DNA of 38,808 nt from an uncultured Ruminococcus sp. (GCF_902762735.1 NZ_CACWPP010000022.1:1-38808), one strand, 5' to 3'; shown: positions 14,302 through 23,464, counted from the first letter of the stretch. The notes: a model not told the origin generated them from the sequence alone. A program made the numbers and translations.

Positions 14302-15776
14302 CTTCCTCTTTTCAGAACCTTTTTTCCCATGTTCAGGATATATTCAAAGCATTCCAGCTTGAAAAGTTTCGCCAGACCCGCATATACCGCCACGCCCAGC
14401 GGAAGCTGTATCAGCAGTGTCTGCACATCGCTCAGTTTCAGGAAATTTATCGAATACACGACTGCGCCCATTATAACAGCTATGCCCAGCGACGGCAGTA
14501 TATCCATCATCTGTTCTTTATAGCCGTAACTCAGCAGTTTCCTGTTGGGCGATGCGTTTACGAAGCATGAAAGCAGTGTGGTAACACACTGACCCAGCAC
14601 TATCGCCAGCGGCGTGTTGAAATAGAACACTGTTATCAGCAGTATTATCAGTCCGTAGGTTTTTTTGATAAGTTCCAGTATAAGGAAAATGCCGCTCCTG
14701 CCCTGCGCATTCAGCGCCTGAAGATTTGCCGTATGTATGGGCCAGAATGCGTACACGAAGCAGTAAGCCTGCAAATACGGCACGCAGGGCATCCACTTGT
14801 CGGTCAGCACCAGATGCACCATTGGCGATGCTATAACTGCCAGTCCCATACATATCGGGAATATCAGGAAAGAACTGGTAACTATCGAACGCCTCATCAT
14901 GCTTTTGACCTTTGCGTTGTCGCCGTTGTGCTTTGAGAGCGCAGGCAGCATGACGCTTTGTATAGCGCCGTTTACATTGTTTATGATTATATCGGGGAAC
15001 TGTTTGCCTCTGTTATAATAGCCCAGCATTCCCGTATTGTATTTTTTGCCGATGACCAGGCTTTGCAGTTCACGGAAGATGGTATCTATCAGTGCCGATG
15101 TCATAAGTTTCCAGCCGAACCCGAAAAGCAGTCTTACTCTTTTCCATTCAAGCACCCGCTTGGGTCTCCACTTGACTATCAGCATCAGCAGTATGCATAT
15201 CGCCACGCGGCTTGAAAGCTGCTGACCTACCAGCGCCCACACGCCCAAGCCGTTAAGCGCCATGATGATGCCCACCGTACCTGAGATGATAACTGCGCCG
15301 ATGGTACATAACATCAGTTCCTTAAAGCGCATCTCTCTTGCGACTTTTGCATTCTGTATCGAGTTGAAAGCACCCGGTATCAGCACCAGTGCCAGCACCC
15401 TCAGTATGGGTGTCAGAGGCGGAGTGTTATAGAATGCCGCGATGAAAGGGGCGGCGAAAAACAGTACTATGTACAGCACCACCGATATGAAAAGGCTCAC
15501 ATAGAATATCGACGAATAGTCGTTCTCGGTAACGTCCTTGCGCTGTATCAGCGCGGTGTTGAGACCACTCTGCACGAAAACCTGCGATATGCTGATAAAT
15601 ATGGTCAGCAGTGTCAGCATGCCGTAGTCAGTAGGGTCAAGCAGACGCGCCAGCACCAGCTGCACCACGAAAGCTATGCCCTGGTATCCTGCACGTTCAA
15701 GAAACTTGAACGCCAGTGACTTTATAACTACCGAATTTTCGGTCTGTGTATTTGTATTCAAATCAACACTCCTCAC
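14298..15776 (-). CDS. wzx: Wzx-type polysaccharide flippase
   Basis: This 492-residue integral membrane protein of the MOP superfamily (polysaccharide transporter group) has 12-14 predicted hydrophobic helices. The N-terminal FLERAGYQGIAFVVQLVLAR and LLDPTDYGMLTLLTIF are hallmark segments of WzxC/RfbX-like flippases. These move the undecaprenyl-diphosphate-linked repeat unit across the cytoplasmic membrane. An internal HTANLQALNAQGRS block matches the conserved mid-protein region of this family. It is followed by the two ATP-grasp genes and preceded by the Wzy polymerase gene. The symbol is functional, not a claim of close orthology. Confidence 0.92.
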   Translation of the reverse strand: MRSVDLNTNTQTENSVVIKSLAFKFLERAGYQGIAFVVQLVLARLLDPTDYGMLTLLTIFISISQVFVQSGLNTALIQRKDVTENDYSSIFYVSLFISVVLYIVLFFAAPFIAAFYNTPPLTPILRVLALVLIPGAFNSIQNAKVAREMRFKELMLCTIGAVIISGTVGIIMALNGLGVWALVGQQLSSRVAICILLMLIVKWRPKRVLEWKRVRLLFGFGWKLMTSALIDTIFRELQSLVIGKKYNTGMLGYYNRGKQFPDIIINNVNGAIQSVMLPALSKHNGDNAKVKSMMRRSIVTSSFLIFPICMGLAVIASPMVHLVLTDKWMPCVPYLQAYCFVYAFWPIHTANLQALNAQGRSGIFLILELIKKTYGLIILLITVFYFNTPLAIVLGQCVTTLLSCFVNASPNRKLLSYGYKEQMMDILPSLGIAVIMGAVVYSINFLKLSDVQTLLIQLPLGVAVYAGLAKLFKLECFEYILNMGKKVLKRGR

Positions 15777-15816
15777 TTCTCGCCTTTACGACATCGAAAG
15801 GCGACGGGGCTTGGCT

Positions 15817-16974
15817 TTAAAACCTGAATTTAAAGTAGTTTGATGCAGACCAGCCCGAGACCATTACCCACAAGTACCAGTATATGCCCATAAAGCTGAC
15901 GATGACGGCATTGGCAGCCGTTCTTTCAGCGAATGATCTGCGCGTGAATACCTTCTGTACGCGGGGCACCAGAAGTATCAGGAAGAAGTCGCAGTACATC
16001 GAGATCCTTCCGCCGTAGACCGTCCTGAAAGCGAACAGCACGTAGGTGTAGAAAATAAGACCGATAACAGTCAGTATCTTAACGTTCTCATCGACTTTTT
16101 TGTTGACCCTGCTAAAGCCCAGTATCGGCAGCACCACCAACAGCACCCTGAATATCCAGTCCATAAAAACGTGTGCATTGAAGCCGACGATACGCAGGTA
16201 AACATCAGCATCAAGGTCAAACACGGCATAGATGTTTCGCGTGTATTTTTCAGGCAGGAAGGAATTCTCTATCAGGAAAGTACTGAGACCTTCCAAATTC
16301 ATTATTACCAGGAAGAATACCGTAGCCATGATGATCTTTGAGGTAGTATCCGTCTTGTTTTTAACGAAGCTAGACAGCAGTATGAACAAAAGACCAAATA
16401 CAGCCGAAAAATGGAAAGAGATAGCTATGACAAAGCATATTGCGGCTTTGATCAGCTTTTTCTCTTTTATAAAACAGTAACACAGCACTATAAATGCCGC
16501 TGAAACGCTCTGTTTCATTATATTGAACGAGTTGTTGTAGAACACGAAAAGGTATGTACACATACCAAGCCACATGGGGAAGCGTTTTCGGTTCTTATAC
16601 AGCGCGTAATATACGGGTCCTATTACCATCAGCTGTGAAGCAAACAGGAAATAACCCGTATCATTGAATAATCGTGATGTGATGTATGCCAGTATAACGT
16701 AACCGACAGGTTCTTTTGACAGTTCCTGCATCTGCGTGAATGAGGTCGACATTTCGGCGTAATTGAAAGTACGCACCGCGTATTGCAGCACGTCCTTGCC
16801 GACGGTGTCATCACGCACGCCTGCCAGTATCGACGGTATAAGTACCGCTATCAGTGACAGCACGACAGCTTCGCGGTCACTGTGTAACTTAAATTTCTTT
16901 TCTGCACAGTAGGTAAAAAAGCATGAAAGCAGAAAGACAAACAGGTATAATAATGTGCTTTCTCCGATACTCAT
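15817..16974 (-). CDS. EpsG/Wzy-type polysaccharide polymerase
   Basis: This is a 385-residue, highly hydrophobic protein with about 10 membrane segments. The EpsG-family signature region RDDTVGKDVLQYA (about residues 55-67), with a charged loop after the second helix, is present, as is the later mid-membrane NNSFNIMKQSVSAAF segment. Such proteins polymerise lipid-linked repeat units on the outer face of the membrane. The start is the ATG at 16974, where AGGAGAG lies 6 nt upstream; the 23-residue longer frame upstream lacks a ribosome site. It sits between glycosyltransferases and the flippase, as is usual in Wzx/Wzy clusters. The intercistronic region before it is 189 bp and strongly structured. 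Confidence 0.88.
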   Translation of the reverse strand: MSIGESTLLYLFVFLLSCFFTYCAEKKFKLHSDREAVVLSLIAVLIPSILAGVRDDTVGKDVLQYAVRTFNYAEMSTSFTQMQELSKEPVGYVILAYITSRLFNDTGYFLFASQLMVIGPVYYALYKNRKRFPMWLGMCTYLFVFYNNSFNIMKQSVSAAFIVLCYCFIKEKKLIKAAICFVIAISFHFSAVFGLLFILLSSFVKNKTDTTSKIIMATVFFLVIMNLEGLSTFLIENSFLPEKYTRNIYAVFDLDADVYLRIVGFNAHVFMDWIFRVLLVVLPILGFSRVNKKVDENVKILTVIGLIFYTYVLFAFRTVYGGRISMYCDFFLILLVPRVQKVFTRRSFAERTAANAVIVSFMGIYWYLWVMVSGWSASNYFKFRF

Positions 16975-17002
16975 TAAAACTCTCCTATTATTTATATATG
17001 AC

Positions 17003-17159
17003 CTGCTGTCTGTATAGCTGACAGCAGAGATTGAAATTTTCATTTTTGCCGACCGTCATGCAGATCGGCATCATACACCCGCAGACGTGTGCTTCCGGGG
17101 TGATACTTTTGACCTGACTTTATTTATGCCCGTCCCTCATGGCGATGTGCGGGCTTTTT
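17003..17159. other. Hairpin-rich intercistronic region before the Wzy gene
   Basis: Four stems lie in the 189 bp between two operon genes: 17003-17027 (CTGCTGTC/GACAGCAG), 17048-17069 (GCCGACC/GATCGGC), 17076-17102 (CACCC/GGGTG) and 17128-17154 (GCCCG/CGGGC). On the plus strand the last is followed by TTTTT (17155-17159), so it could stop antisense transcription. On the operon (minus) strand none has a T-run. A leader or processing structure for the wzy part of the operon is possible. Confidence 0.5.
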
Positions 17160-17163
17160 CTAT

Positions 17164-18126
17164 TCATTTCCTTTTCTTAAACTTCATTATAAAAGGCAGC
17201 ATATCCTTGACCACGTACTTTACCCTCTCATACATGATAAGTTCATTGTATACCCCTGTTGCCTTCATAGCTTTCAGGTCGCCAAGATGCTGATAGTATA
17301 TAAGTTCCTTACGTTTTATCTGGTGTTCAATATCGCTGTGATACTGACCCTTTGTAAATTTATCGAACTCTCTCAGCAGGCTTGAATGCCTGTCTAGGAA
17401 ATTCTTTTTCAGCCTTTCGGCAGATGTTTTTATCGAGCCTGATGCCGAATTCGGGTTATTTGTGCGGTAAGCGCTCATTACCTCATTGAAATAGTGCGCC
17501 TTGCCGTCATAGGTAGTCACCAGCCGCACCACCAGATCCATAGAGGTCGAAAATTCGAGAAGTCTCCGCATTTTCTCCGTCCTGCCGACGGTAGATGCAG
17601 TCGGCGTGAAATCCAGCTTTATCAGCTCGGGCACTGTTATATCCGCACCCGCGGGATCGTTCATCGCTTTGTTCAGCGCCTTGTCGTTCCACATTTTGCG
17701 CGGGTAGAAAAACTTTATGAAATTATCATCTGTATCCACTACTTTTGCGTTGTGGAAACACATATTGCATTCGGGGTGTGTTCTCAGGTGATCCACCTGT
17801 TTTTGGAGTTTATTTTCATCACACCAGTAGTCATCGCCCTCACATATGGCGAAATACTCGGTCTTTATCGCGGGTATCACGTACTTCTGCACTATATTTA
17901 TGCCTTTGCTGTACTGATTTTCCTGCTGATATATGGTCTGTATCTTATCGGGATATTTTTTTTCAAACTCCTCCACGACAGCTTTTGAGCCGTCAGTCGA
18001 GCAGTCCTCATGGACAAGCACTGTAAACTCAAAGTCAGTTTTTTGTGTGCAGATACTTTCAAGGCATTTTCTCAGCCATTTTTCATGGTTATAGCTCAGC
18101 ACACAAGCAGTCAGCAAGGCAGCCAT
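17164..18126 (-). CDS. Family 2 glycosyltransferase (GT-A fold)
   Basis: This 320-residue cytoplasmic glycosyltransferase starts with LLTACVLSYNHEKWLRKCLE, the GT2 nucleotide-binding strand. HEDCSTDGS (about 40-48) and CEGDDYWCDENKL (about 95-107) supply the DxD-like metal site (E-G-D-D). The C-terminal basic helix region (MKFKKRK end) may contact the membrane. The sugar donor cannot be named. It starts 40 bp downstream of small element A (18166-18329), which separates it from the previous glycosyltransferase gene. Confidence 0.9.
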   Translation of the reverse strand: MAALLTACVLSYNHEKWLRKCLESICTQKTDFEFTVLVHEDCSTDGSKAVVEEFEKKYPDKIQTIYQQENQYSKGINIVQKYVIPAIKTEYFAICEGDDYWCDENKLQKQVDHLRTHPECNMCFHNAKVVDTDDNFIKFFYPRKMWNDKALNKAMNDPAGADITVPELIKLDFTPTASTVGRTEKMRRLLEFSTSMDLVVRLVTTYDGKAHYFNEVMSAYRTNNPNSASGSIKTSAERLKKNFLDRHSSLLREFDKFTKGQYHSDIEHQIKRKELIYYQHLGDLKAMKATGVYNELIMYERVKYVVKDMLPFIMKFKKRK

Positions 18127-18165
18127 TATGTTTCACCCCATTTTATCCATATTATAATTTTATAA

Positions 18166-18329
18166 TGTGATTATCCCGCTGATACACCAAAATAAATGAT
18201 GTTATATCGGGATTTGAATACAGTTGGCGGTTATCTTTCCACCGCCTGCGGAGGGGGAAAGATAACATCAACTCAGTTTTTCCTCATTGATAAAGGTATT
18301 TTGCAGTGGTGTGCCAAAGGGATAGTCAT
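18166..18329. mobile_element. MITE-like element A, complete, 9-bp target duplication
   Basis: The 164-bp element has imperfect terminal inverted repeats (left TTATCCCGCTGATACACC, right GGTGTGCCAAAGGGATA) and a central hairpin TTATCTTTCC...GGGGGAAAGATAA that is partly decayed. It is flanked by ATTTTATAA at 18157-18165 and 18330-18338. The right copy contains the stop codon (18333-18335) of the minus-strand glycosyltransferase. It shares ends and centre with elements at 25468, 25639 and 38610. It has no coding capacity, so it would be moved by a transposase elsewhere. Confidence 0.85.
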
Positions 18330-18332
18330 ATT

Positions 18333-19151
18333 TTATAATTTATATCCGTCAGCCACGCCTTTACACATGCTTTTCAGCTTATTGAATCTGTCTTTTTCGT
18401 AAAGCAGTGTCTGTATCATTCGCTTGATTATCCTCACATCAGCCTTAATGCCCAGTTTATACTTGCGCTTGAGGTAAATGCTGTTGCGCACCCAGTAATA
18501 CTTGCGCAGAGGCGAGTGATTGTATATTATTATGTCTTTGCCGAAAAATCTCCTTGTGGTGCTTTTGCCGACCTCATGGAGAAATCCCGTGTAATTCATT
18601 CGCAGTATCTTATACCCGCCGCGCACCAGTGCGAAGCAGATGTCATAATCCACCATATCTATAAACAGCTTTTCGTCGAAGCCGCCGACGGCTTTGATAC
18701 AGCTTATCCTGTTGAGTGAACCCGAAGTTATGCAGAGATCCACCTTTTCATAGTCGCGTGTCACGCCTGAGGAGACTTTAACGTTCCTGTCCTCAAAGTT
18801 CGATGTTATCACAGCAACATCGGGCTTTACGCGCTTTGCAAGGCTGTCATATCTTTCCATCAGGTCGGGTCTGCAAACCGTATCCTGATCCAGTGTGAGC
18901 ACCCATTCAGCGCCCAGTTCTTCAGCCTTGCCGATGATCTGGCTGAGTGCTTTTGCTATGCCGCAGTTTTTCGCATTTCTCACGTAAGTGATATTATCAT
19001 ATCCCGACATCAGCGCTTCAATATCGGCTTTGTTTTTTGAGCCGTTGTCTATCAGTATCAGGTCTTTTACCTGCGGGCTGATGGCAGAGATATTCTCTTT
19101 CAGCCTTTTTATATCAGGTTCATACAGCACTATCCCTGCGGCGTAACCCAT
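18333..19151 (-). CDS. Family 2 glycosyltransferase, rhamnosyltransferase-like
   Basis: This 272-residue GT2 enzyme begins GYAAGIVLYEPDIKRLKENI. It carries IDNGSKNK (about 33-40) and the diagnostic TLDQDTVC (about 85-92) found in the RfbN/RhaN-like rhamnosyltransferases, followed by a conserved ITSGSLNR and MVDYDICFAL block. A dTDP-rhamnose pathway is encoded in the same window at 30267-33654, which supports rhamnose as donor. The stop codon and last residue lie inside the target duplication of element A, so the protein is unchanged by that insertion. Specificity remains inferred. Confidence 0.88.
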   Translation of the reverse strand: MGYAAGIVLYEPDIKRLKENISAISPQVKDLILIDNGSKNKADIEALMSGYDNITYVRNAKNCGIAKALSQIIGKAEELGAEWVLTLDQDTVCRPDLMERYDSLAKRVKPDVAVITSNFEDRNVKVSSGVTRDYEKVDLCITSGSLNRISCIKAVGGFDEKLFIDMVDYDICFALVRGGYKILRMNYTGFLHEVGKSTTRRFFGKDIIIYNHSPLRKYYWVRNSIYLKRKYKLGIKADVRIIKRMIQTLLYEKDRFNKLKSMCKGVADGYKL

Positions 19152-19167
19152 AAATCAAACCACCCTG

Positions 19168-20331
19168 TTATTTTTTGTATTCAGCCAGAAAAATATCATA
19201 GAACGCTTCGCGCTTCTTTATCAGCTTTTCTCTGCTGAACTCACCTGACTTCAGAAAGTTTCTCTTAGCCAGCCTTTTCAGATCGACTTTCATCATACGG
19301 CAGACCGCTTTTACCACCTCATCGGTACTGCCCTTTCTGAACAGGCAGACTTTCGGTATAAGTTCGGGAATGCCCGCGATGTTTGTGCCTATGACGGGAC
19401 AGCCCCTGCTCATCGCCTCTATCACTGCGCGGGGCAGACCTTCCTGCTTGCTGGGCTGGACGTAAATATCCAGCGAGTCATAATATTCGGGCATTTTGTC
19501 TGCTGACAGGTTGCCCACGAACTTTACCCTGTCAGAAACTCCCAGCTCTTTTGCCAGGTCACGCAGGAAATAGTCGTGCTTTGTGCCGTTATAGCCGCCT
19601 GCCAGACGGTATTCGACATCATAGCCCATCTCAGTCAGCGGTCTTATCGCCCTGATGACATACTCCTGTCCTTTATATCTTGTATCCAGTGCGGCAGCAG
19701 TGCCAAGCACCAGCTTTTTGTGTGCATCGAAGCCTTCCAGCGCGGCAAGGCGCTTATCCAGTGTAGCTTTTGCGGGTCTGTCGATAACAACGTTTGAACA
19801 GCTCACAGTTACGCCTTTTGTGGGATAGCGGCGCTGTAAAAATTTGCCTGTCACGTAATACACGTACTTTGCCCCTGCGATTATACTGCGGGTCTTATAG
19901 TACATATAGGGCGCAACAGCCTTGCCCAGCAGACCGTGATTCCAGTAGCTGTCCCATGAACAGCCCACACTTTCGACGATATAGGGCTTATTGTACTTCT
20001 TTATATATTTTACTGCCAGCTGAGCGATAGAGCTTTGAGTCCTCAGCACGAAATAGTCATTTTCCCTGACGCATTTCTCGACTATCTTCTCAGCTTTCGG
20101 CTTGTTTACCAGTATAGTTTTCGGGCTTTTGAAGTTAGGCACACTTATGACCTTTATCTGCGGCGGCACAAGTGTGAACGTTTTGCCCTCAACGGGTTTT
20201 GTCCTTATAAGAAAGGTTATCTCATCAGCCAGATAGGAATATCTCTCATAAAGCTCATGGTAAGCGAACTCATAATAATTGCCGTCTTTATCATAAAAAA
20301 GCGGTCCGTCGTGAATAAAAACCAGTTTCAT
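19168..20331 (-). CDS. Family 4 glycosyltransferase
   Basis: This 387-residue GT-B retaining glycosyltransferase begins KLVFIHDGPLFYDKDGNYYE in the acceptor domain. The donor domain has VLGTAAALDTRYKGQEYVI (about 207-225) and the family signature QPSKQEGLPRAVIEAMSRGC (about 305-324), where the E-x7-E pair binds the nucleotide sugar. It lies in the middle of the operon, 16 bp from the previous and 13 bp from the next gene. The donor and linkage are unknown. Confidence 0.92.
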   Translation of the reverse strand: MKLVFIHDGPLFYDKDGNYYEFAYHELYERYSYLADEITFLIRTKPVEGKTFTLVPPQIKVISVPNFKSPKTILVNKPKAEKIVEKCVRENDYFVLRTQSSIAQLAVKYIKKYNKPYIVESVGCSWDSYWNHGLLGKAVAPYMYYKTRSIIAGAKYVYYVTGKFLQRRYPTKGVTVSCSNVVIDRPAKATLDKRLAALEGFDAHKKLVLGTAAALDTRYKGQEYVIRAIRPLTEMGYDVEYRLAGGYNGTKHDYFLRDLAKELGVSDRVKFVGNLSADKMPEYYDSLDIYVQPSKQEGLPRAVIEAMSRGCPVIGTNIAGIPELIPKVCLFRKGSTDEVVKAVCRMMKVDLKRLAKRNFLKSGEFSREKLIKKREAFYDIFLAEYKK

Positions 20332-20344
20332 CTGTACTAACTTC

Positions 20345-21439
20345 CTATTCTGTCAGATTTTTTCGCCAGAAGTCAAGATTTCTCTCAAATGAGAAATCCT
20401 CTTCCCACTTTTCAGCCGATGCCCTGCTGAATTTCTCCCACTTTGCGCGGTCAGAAGCCAGTTCAAGCACTGCATCAGCCCAGCAGTCGGTATTTTCGGT
20501 ATCGTCTATCAGATAACCTGTTTTGCCGTCAGCCACAACATTTTCGTTATAGCCGATGGCAGATGCTATGGCAGGCAGACCTGCCGACATATACTGCACC
20601 AGTTTGAAACCGCCCTTGCCCATCGAACGCTTGATGTTCAGCAGGGGCATGATGCCGATGTGTGCTTTTAGCATCTCATCGCGCACGATGTCTCTTGCCC
20701 AGCGGATATTCCTTATTTTAAGATGTTTTGCATCGTATTTCAGCGGCAGGTTGCAGATAACTGTCAGCGTGACGGGCTTGCCCGTTTCTGCCTTTACTTT
20801 CTCAGCCGCCTTATCCAGCGCACCCACCACATTATTTACGTGTTTAAGACCTGATGAAGCCCCCACCCAGAGGATATTTACGCACTTGTCATAGCTTTTC
20901 ATACGCGGGCTTTCAAGGCATGTTTTCTCGTCCGCGATGAGGTCGCCGTCGGTAGTCGGCAGCAGGCAGACCTTATCACGGCACTTTTTGTTCAGCATTT
21001 TTTTGAGATACTCGCTGGTCACGATGATCTTATCGCTGTATTTCTGAAGCAGGCGCGCTTCATTTCTGGTTATCTCGTTTATGCCGAAAATATCGTCATC
21101 AAAGTCCCATATGACCTTTGAATGTTTCAGCACATGTTCATACATAAAACTCAGCGGGAAAAAGCACACTTTCGGCACTGCCGCCCTGGAGATCACCACA
21201 GTATCGGGTCTTGACACCATATCTGCGGCAAAGTTTGCAAGGTTTCTGAAAAAGATCATCAGGTGGTACTCTATTTTATTGAGGAGGTTTGGCGCATCAG
21301 TATAGCGGCGGTACATTTTTTCAGTCACAGTAAACCTGTTTGTGATCTTCGCATCGCTTATTTTTTCTGTATACTGCAATATCCTGTAATAGCTTGCCGC
21401 ATGGGTGAAGCCCCTTGTGTATACCGAGATCGTTTTCAT
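20345..21439 (-). CDS. Family 4-like glycosyltransferase
   Basis: This 364-residue GT-B protein has an N-terminal acceptor domain (VYTRGFTHAASYYRILQY) and a donor domain with NILWVGASSGLKHV (about 188-201). The sugar-nucleotide loop MSAGLPAIASAIGYNENVV (about 283-301) is followed by GKTGYLID. An IWDFDDDIF segment near residue 115 is typical of the group 1 subset acting in cell-wall polysaccharide synthesis. The expected first Glu of the E-x7-E motif is replaced in the visible loop (KLVQYMSAGLP), which is common in this subgroup. Confidence 0.88.
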   Translation of the reverse strand: MKTISVYTRGFTHAASYYRILQYTEKISDAKITNRFTVTEKMYRRYTDAPNLLNKIEYHLMIFFRNLANFAADMVSRPDTVVISRAAVPKVCFFPLSFMYEHVLKHSKVIWDFDDDIFGINEITRNEARLLQKYSDKIIVTSEYLKKMLNKKCRDKVCLLPTTDGDLIADEKTCLESPRMKSYDKCVNILWVGASSGLKHVNNVVGALDKAAEKVKAETGKPVTLTVICNLPLKYDAKHLKIRNIRWARDIVRDEMLKAHIGIMPLLNIKRSMGKGGFKLVQYMSAGLPAIASAIGYNENVVADGKTGYLIDDTENTDCWADAVLELASDRAKWEKFSRASAEKWEEDFSFERNLDFWRKNLTE

Positions 21440-21481
21440 TTAAGCCTTTTCCTCCAATAAAGCGGGCGGTTGCCGCATGAT

Positions 21482-22621
21482 CTAGTTTTTAAGAGAATTT
21501 GAAAGGTAATTCCAGGAAAATTTCCTGAGTTTGCCGATGTTTTTGTGAACTTCGTCATAGTCGATGCTGTCTTTTAAGAACCTGTCCTCCCACACATCGT
21601 TAACGATGCGGTCTTTCATGCCCGCAACGGAAAGCAGTGATTCCAGCCTTGAGAAGGTATTTTTACTGCTGTCAGCGCTGTGCCGTCTGAACACCAGCAC
21701 TTTCTTGCGGTAAAGTATTGAAAAGACAGTGCCATGATACGAGTCTGTGCAGACATACTCAGCGTTCCTGATGGCGCTGACAAAATGTGACGGGTCAGGA
21801 TTGTCGGCAAATTTTGCGTTGAGTTTGTTGTCATACTCGCATATCTCGCCGAAAAACGGCATCATCACGATCGGCAGACCTGTTTTCTTCGCCAGTTTGA
21901 GTACGCAGTCGCGCGGTTCTTTCCTGTTGCCCAGAAAATAGCAGAAGATATATCTGCCCTCAGCGACAGGTTTTTCAGGCAGTATCTCGTCCCAGTCCTC
22001 TGCCTTGAAAAGCAGTGTGGGGTCACACACCACAGGCACTTTTTTCCCTGTCAGCTGAGCGACGATCTTTTTGCCTCTTATCTCGCGCACCGAGATGTGG
22101 TCGAACCTGTTGAGAAATCTCTTGTAAAAACCTTCCAGCAGCATCGGCACATGCGATACCCCGAAACTGGGTGCATAAGCTATGCGCTTTGTGTTTTCGC
22201 CCAGCCAGTTCAGCGTATAAAAATCAGAACCGCTGTTGATGGGGTTCCAGACCTGGTCACTGCCAAGCACAGCCATGCTGTACTTATCCGCCGCTTTTTT
22301 CAGCGCCTCATAGCCCACATATTTCGGTGAAGCCACCATGTACTTATCCACAAATGCGTCGAACGCCTTGTTGCGACGGTCGATAAAGCCCTTGTTTTTG
22401 CGCTGGAAAAACTTTCTTTTCAGCACAGAGTACCGCTCAGCCATGATCGACGGTATCAGCAGTTGTATGAGGTACTTATAAGCCGTTTTGCGGGTCTTGG
22501 TATACTTTATATATTCATTGTCATATCCCAGCTTCGTGACAGCTTTCTGGGTTGCGTATGACTGCAAAACGCTTCCGAAATTCCTTATATTCGGGCAGAC
22601 TACCACAGCGACTTTTTTCAT
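21482..22621 (-). CDS. Polysaccharide pyruvyl transferase family protein
   Basis: This 379-residue enzyme of the CsaB/WcaK-like family transfers pyruvate from PEP to a sugar as a ketal, giving the polymer a negative charge. The N-terminal VVCPNIRNFGSVLQSYATQ (about 7-25) and AVLGSDQVWNP (about 98-108) are family motifs. The C-terminal half has the CTDSYHGTVFSI segment (about 300-311). The start at 22621 is preceded by AGGAGG at 6 nt; a 36-residue upstream extension of the frame runs into the preceding terminator and is not real. The gene sits directly after an intrinsic terminator, so its expression depends on readthrough or on a promoter I cannot see. Confidence 0.9.
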   Translation of the reverse strand: MKKVAVVVCPNIRNFGSVLQSYATQKAVTKLGYDNEYIKYTKTRKTAYKYLIQLLIPSIMAERYSVLKRKFFQRKNKGFIDRRNKAFDAFVDKYMVASPKYVGYEALKKAADKYSMAVLGSDQVWNPINSGSDFYTLNWLGENTKRIAYAPSFGVSHVPMLLEGFYKRFLNRFDHISVREIRGKKIVAQLTGKKVPVVCDPTLLFKAEDWDEILPEKPVAEGRYIFCYFLGNRKEPRDCVLKLAKKTGLPIVMMPFFGEICEYDNKLNAKFADNPDPSHFVSAIRNAEYVCTDSYHGTVFSILYRKKVLVFRRHSADSSKNTFSRLESLLSVAGMKDRIVNDVWEDRFLKDSIDYDEVHKNIGKLRKFSWNYLSNSLKN

Positions 22622-22653
22622 ACAGTTCCTCCTGATATGCAATTTATTACACA

Positions 22654-22689
22654 TAAAAAACGGTGCAAAATCACAGCGGACCTGCACCG
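22654..22689 (-). terminator. Intrinsic terminator inside the polysaccharide operon
   Basis: Minus strand CGGTGCA (22683-22689), a 15-nt loop, TGCACCG (22661-22667), then TTTTTTA. It lies 15 bp after the stop codon of the first operon gene, before eleven further co-directional genes. Confidence 0.88.
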
Positions 22690-22703
22690 GTTCTGATCTT
22701 GAT

Positions 22704-23432
22704 TTATGAATTGCCGATTTTGAAAACAAAAAGAATAGTTTTTATGATTATCTTGATGTCAACAGCAATAGAACGATCTTCTATGTACTTTCTGTCCAGC
22801 GCTATCTGCTCTTCCTTTGTAAGGGAGTTTTTGCCGCCTACCTGCCAGTAGCAGGAAAGACCGGGGTTCACCAGCAGTCTGTCATCGGGAAGATTTGCCT
22901 GCTCTCTCGGGATAAAGGGTCTTGGTCCTATCACGGACATCTCGCCTTTCAGGATGTTTACCAGCTGGGGCAGCTCGTCGATAGAAGTCTTTCTGATTAT
23001 ATGGCCTATCCTTGTGATGCGCGGGTCGTTCTTCATTTTGAAAGTCGCACCCCTGCACTCGTCCTTAGCCATAAGTTCTTCACGTATCTTATCGGCTTTT
23101 TTGTACATCGAACGGAATTTGTAGATCTTAAAGATCCTGCCGTCCCTGCCGACCCTCTCCTGCGTGTAGACAGGACTGCCGAAATCGTCGATCATTATAA
23201 GTATCATAACGATCAGCATGAGCGGTGACAGCACAGCGAGGGCTGAAACTGAACATATTATGTCAAATATCCTCTTTACGACCTCATAGACGGGTCTTTC
23301 TTCATAATGTACTTCGCGGCTTGAGGTCGAGACAGTTATTTTGTTCTCGTTCAATGCAGTTTCATTGAATGAGGTCATCTCGATTTTGCCGTTCAGTAAA
23401 CTTGAATCAGTCTGCACATTTAAAGTAGTCAT
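22704..23432 (-). CDS. Initiating sugar-phosphate transferase (polyprenyl phosphate)
   Basis: This 242-residue protein of the bacterial sugar transferase family (WbaP/WcaJ C-terminal domain type) puts the first sugar-1-phosphate on undecaprenyl phosphate. After a polar 50-residue start comes VVKRIFDIICSVSALAVLSP and one membrane segment (about 55-80). Then come YKFRSMYKKAD, KMKNDPRITRIGHIIRKTSI with the family Asp/Arg pair, the DELPQL motif and the VIGPRPFIPRE motif (about 170-180). It is the first gene of the operon, which fits a priming enzyme. The ATG at 23432 has AGGA upstream. The donor (UDP-Gal, UDP-Glc or other) cannot be told from sequence. Confidence 0.94.
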   Translation of the reverse strand: MTTLNVQTDSSLLNGKIEMTSFNETALNENKITVSTSSREVHYEERPVYEVVKRIFDIICSVSALAVLSPLMLIVMILIMIDDFGSPVYTQERVGRDGRIFKIYKFRSMYKKADKIREELMAKDECRGATFKMKNDPRITRIGHIIRKTSIDELPQLVNILKGEMSVIGPRPFIPREQANLPDDRLLVNPGLSCYWQVGGKNSLTKEEQIALDRKYIEDRSIAVDIKIIIKTILFVFKIGNS

Positions 23433-23464
23433 TAAAATTCCTCATAACTAAATAATTTTACCAA

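Noticed and set aside
15817-17043. Longer N-terminus for the Wzy-type polymerase
   Set aside because: The extra 23 codons cross a hairpin and have no ribosome site; the ATG at 16974 has AGGAGAG.
21482-22729. Longer N-terminus for the pyruvyl transferase
   Set aside because: The extra 36 codons run through the preceding terminator and lack a ribosome site, whereas the ATG at 22621 has AGGAGG.
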